Origin: JAFDYH01 sp049840875
GTDB lineage: Bacteria; Bacteroidota; Bacteroidia; Chitinophagales; Chitinophagaceae
Assembly (NCBI GenBank): GCA_049840875.1
Contig: JASGJE010000006.1
Location: 372,001 to 436,000 of the forward strand
Length of the DNA: 64,000 bases
Direction: 5' to 3'
Shown one piece after another: positions 62,946-64,000 of the stretch; position 1 is the stretch's first letter; each line of letters starts with the position of its first letter. The position numbers and the translations under genes were made by a program. The notes under the pieces were generated by a model. It was not told where the DNA came from, ran no database searches, and worked only from the letters and a program-made list of their open reading frames with translations.

Positions 62946-63488
62946 ATGGCACAATTAAATGCTACAGAAACAATCTCTCTCAGAAAAAATGGCAAACATC
63001 CACGAAAGGGAAATCCAACTGTGGATATGACACCCATGGTAGATCTTGGGTTTTTATTGATTTGTTTTTTTGTGTTTACCACAACATTGAGTACTCCAGC
63101 GGCTACAGATCTGTTTATGCCGAAGGAAAGTACTGATATTACTTTGATAAAAAATTCCGAATCGCTGACGCTTTTACTTGATAACAAAGGACGAGTCTTT
63201 TGCTATGACGGTATTTGGGATGACGCGTTAAAATATCATCGTGTTATAACCACTGGTTATTCTGTACAAAATGGTTTTGGTGATGTTATCCGGAAGAAAC
63301 AAGAATTAATGAATGAGGCAAAAGGAAAAGCTGGAAGAGATCGTTTAATGCTGATTATCAAAGCGAGCAAAAACTCCAGTTACAAAAATTTCGTCGATGC
63401 ATTGGATGAAATGATGATAAACGATGTCAAACGTTATGCCGTTACTGATCTTTCTCCTGAGGAAGACAAGTATCTCTCCGAACAATAA
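62946..63488 (+). CDS. ExbD/TolR-family biopolymer transport protein
   Basis: From ATG 62946 the protein has 180 residues: a basic cytoplasmic N-terminus, one TM segment (MVDLGFLLICFFVFTTTL, about 31-48) with the conserved proton-path Asp, and a periplasmic domain. It would energise TonB-type outer-membrane transport with ExbB. No exbB or tonB is in the window, so it is an orphan copy. An in-frame ATG at 62916 would add a hydrophobic 10-residue lead and is less likely. Confidence 0.86.
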   Translation: MAQLNATETISLRKNGKHPRKGNPTVDMTPMVDLGFLLICFFVFTTTLSTPAATDLFMPKESTDITLIKNSESLTLLLDNKGRVFCYDGIWDDALKYHRVITTGYSVQNGFGDVIRKKQELMNEAKGKAGRDRLMLIIKASKNSSYKNFVDALDEMMINDVKRYAVTDLSPEEDKYLSEQ

Positions 63489-63590
63489 CTAACCTGAAGT
63501 CTTGGCATATCACGTTTTTTTAGACTGAAGTGAGATAACAAACTTCATTTTTTACATTCTTTTTGAGTTAGAATTTCCCATCACTATTCT

Positions 63591-63617
63591 ACAGTTGCGA
63601 TTTTCGCAGCTGTTTTT
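63591..63617 (+). terminator. Intrinsic terminator downstream of exbD
   Basis: ACAGTTGCGA (63591-63600) pairs with TCGCAGCTGT (63604-63613) with one G-T wobble, followed by TTTTTG. It lies 100 bases after the exbD stop. Confidence 0.7.
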
Positions 63618-63767
63618 GTTTGTGTGATCTAACGTTTTTCATCCTGAAATGTAGCCGTTTATCACAAATTTCTCAAAATTCGCGTGGGCCGATAGGTATC
63701 AATTCATTAATTATCAATCTATTTTGCATTTTATATTATCAGCCACTACCAGCAACTGAAAATAAAC

Positions 63768-63810
63768 TGGTACTTTGTGTTGCATAGTACCATCTATCGC
63801 CCTATCTTTG
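63768..63810 (+). promoter_or_regulatory. Predicted PadR-gene promoter with overlapping inverted repeat
   Basis: TTG (63780-63782), 20 bases, TATCTTTG (63803-63810) match the Bacteroidota promoter. TGGTACT (63768-63774) and AGTACCA (63786-63792) form a perfect 7-bp inverted repeat with an 11-base spacer over the -33 box, a likely site for autorepression by the PadR protein. The rest of the 63489-63903 gap holds only the terminator above. Confidence 0.6.
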
Positions 63811-63903
63811 TTTTGTCAAATCATTATAAACGCCGGATCCTACTCTGCAACCCGCCTTAGCCATGAGCCGGTTGCAGAGGGGAAAAAGCAAAAGACAAAA
63901 TTT

Positions 63904-64000
63904 ATGAATATAGAGAATACACAGAGCCAGATGCGAAAAGGGATTCTGGAATTCTGTATCCTCTCCATCATCCGCCGGGGCGAAGCTTACCCCAGTGACA
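63904..64000 (+). CDS. PadR-family transcriptional regulator (5' part)
   Basis: The frame from ATG 63904 reads MNIENTQSQMRKGILEFCIL then SIIRRGEAYPSD and runs off the window. MRKG(I/T)LEFCILSII is the typical opening helix of Bacteroidota PadR winged-helix proteins, which repress transporter or envelope-stress genes and themselves. Only 32 residues are visible. Confidence 0.85.
   Translation, partial: MNIENTQSQMRKGILEFCILSIIRRGEAYPSD

Noticed and set aside
1..64000. tRNA, rRNA, CRISPR arrays, prophage or intact insertion sequences
   Set aside because: No T-loop/acceptor patterns, spaced direct repeats, transposase or phage structural proteins could be seen in either strand.

Overview
The window reads as chromosomal DNA from a Bacteroidota species, most likely family Chitinophagaceae. 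The grounds are the Bacteroidota promoter pattern (TTG, about 19-20 bases, then TAnnTTTG) before several genes, a SusC-like/OMP_b-brl_3 outer-membrane receptor, MacB/FtsX-type permeases without an ATPase gene, a HEPN-tailed nitrite/sulfite reductase, and protein sequences of Chitinophaga/Niastella flavour. This placement rests on recognition, not on a search. No tRNA, rRNA, CRISPR array, prophage or intact insertion sequence was seen.

Layout. 0-10.3 kb: a partial ABC exporter, a TonB-type receptor, an AraC regulator and a complete tripartite RND efflux operon (tolC-like, adaptor, pump) read leftward from a promoter with a palindromic operator. Upstream of it on the same strand is a predicted small RNA with its own promoter and terminator. 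10.9-18.4 kb: a TPR-like protein, a WYL regulator with an SRPBCC protein, an amidohydrolase, ferritin and small membrane proteins. 18.7-24 kb: two large FtsX-type permeases embedded in dispersed intergenic repeats; a third paralogue lies at 33-35.4 kb and shares a 39-bp hairpin element with one of them.

24.3-28.6 kb is a signalling cluster: outer-membrane porin-like protein, small PstS-like periplasmic protein, histidine kinase, and response regulator fused to a class III nucleotide cyclase. 29.5-30.9 kb is a scarred region: two copies of the 5' end of a vsr-like gene flank a two-gene cargo, next to an HNH nuclease remnant. An MsbA-like exporter follows.

35.6-41.1 kb contains three neighbouring genes, each broken by a small indel (an unknown secreted protein, a sugar:proton symporter, and the start of a nitrite/sulfite reductase). 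The reductase is preceded by the most striking element of the window: a 20-codon cysteine-rich leader peptide with a perfect terminator hairpin and a competing antiterminator, which I read as a cysteine-responsive transcription attenuator.

41.3-64 kb is mostly housekeeping and accessory genes: kdsB, a sterol desaturase-family enzyme, dnaN, a cytoplasmic trypsin-like protease with zinc ribbon beside an unknown partner, recX, a GMC oxidoreductase, a run of three secreted proteins, a methyltransferase, an ankyrin protein, a nucleotide pyrophosphatase-like phosphodiesterase, asnS, a GT39-like membrane protein, EamA, a universal stress protein, ExbD and a PadR regulator cut by the window end.
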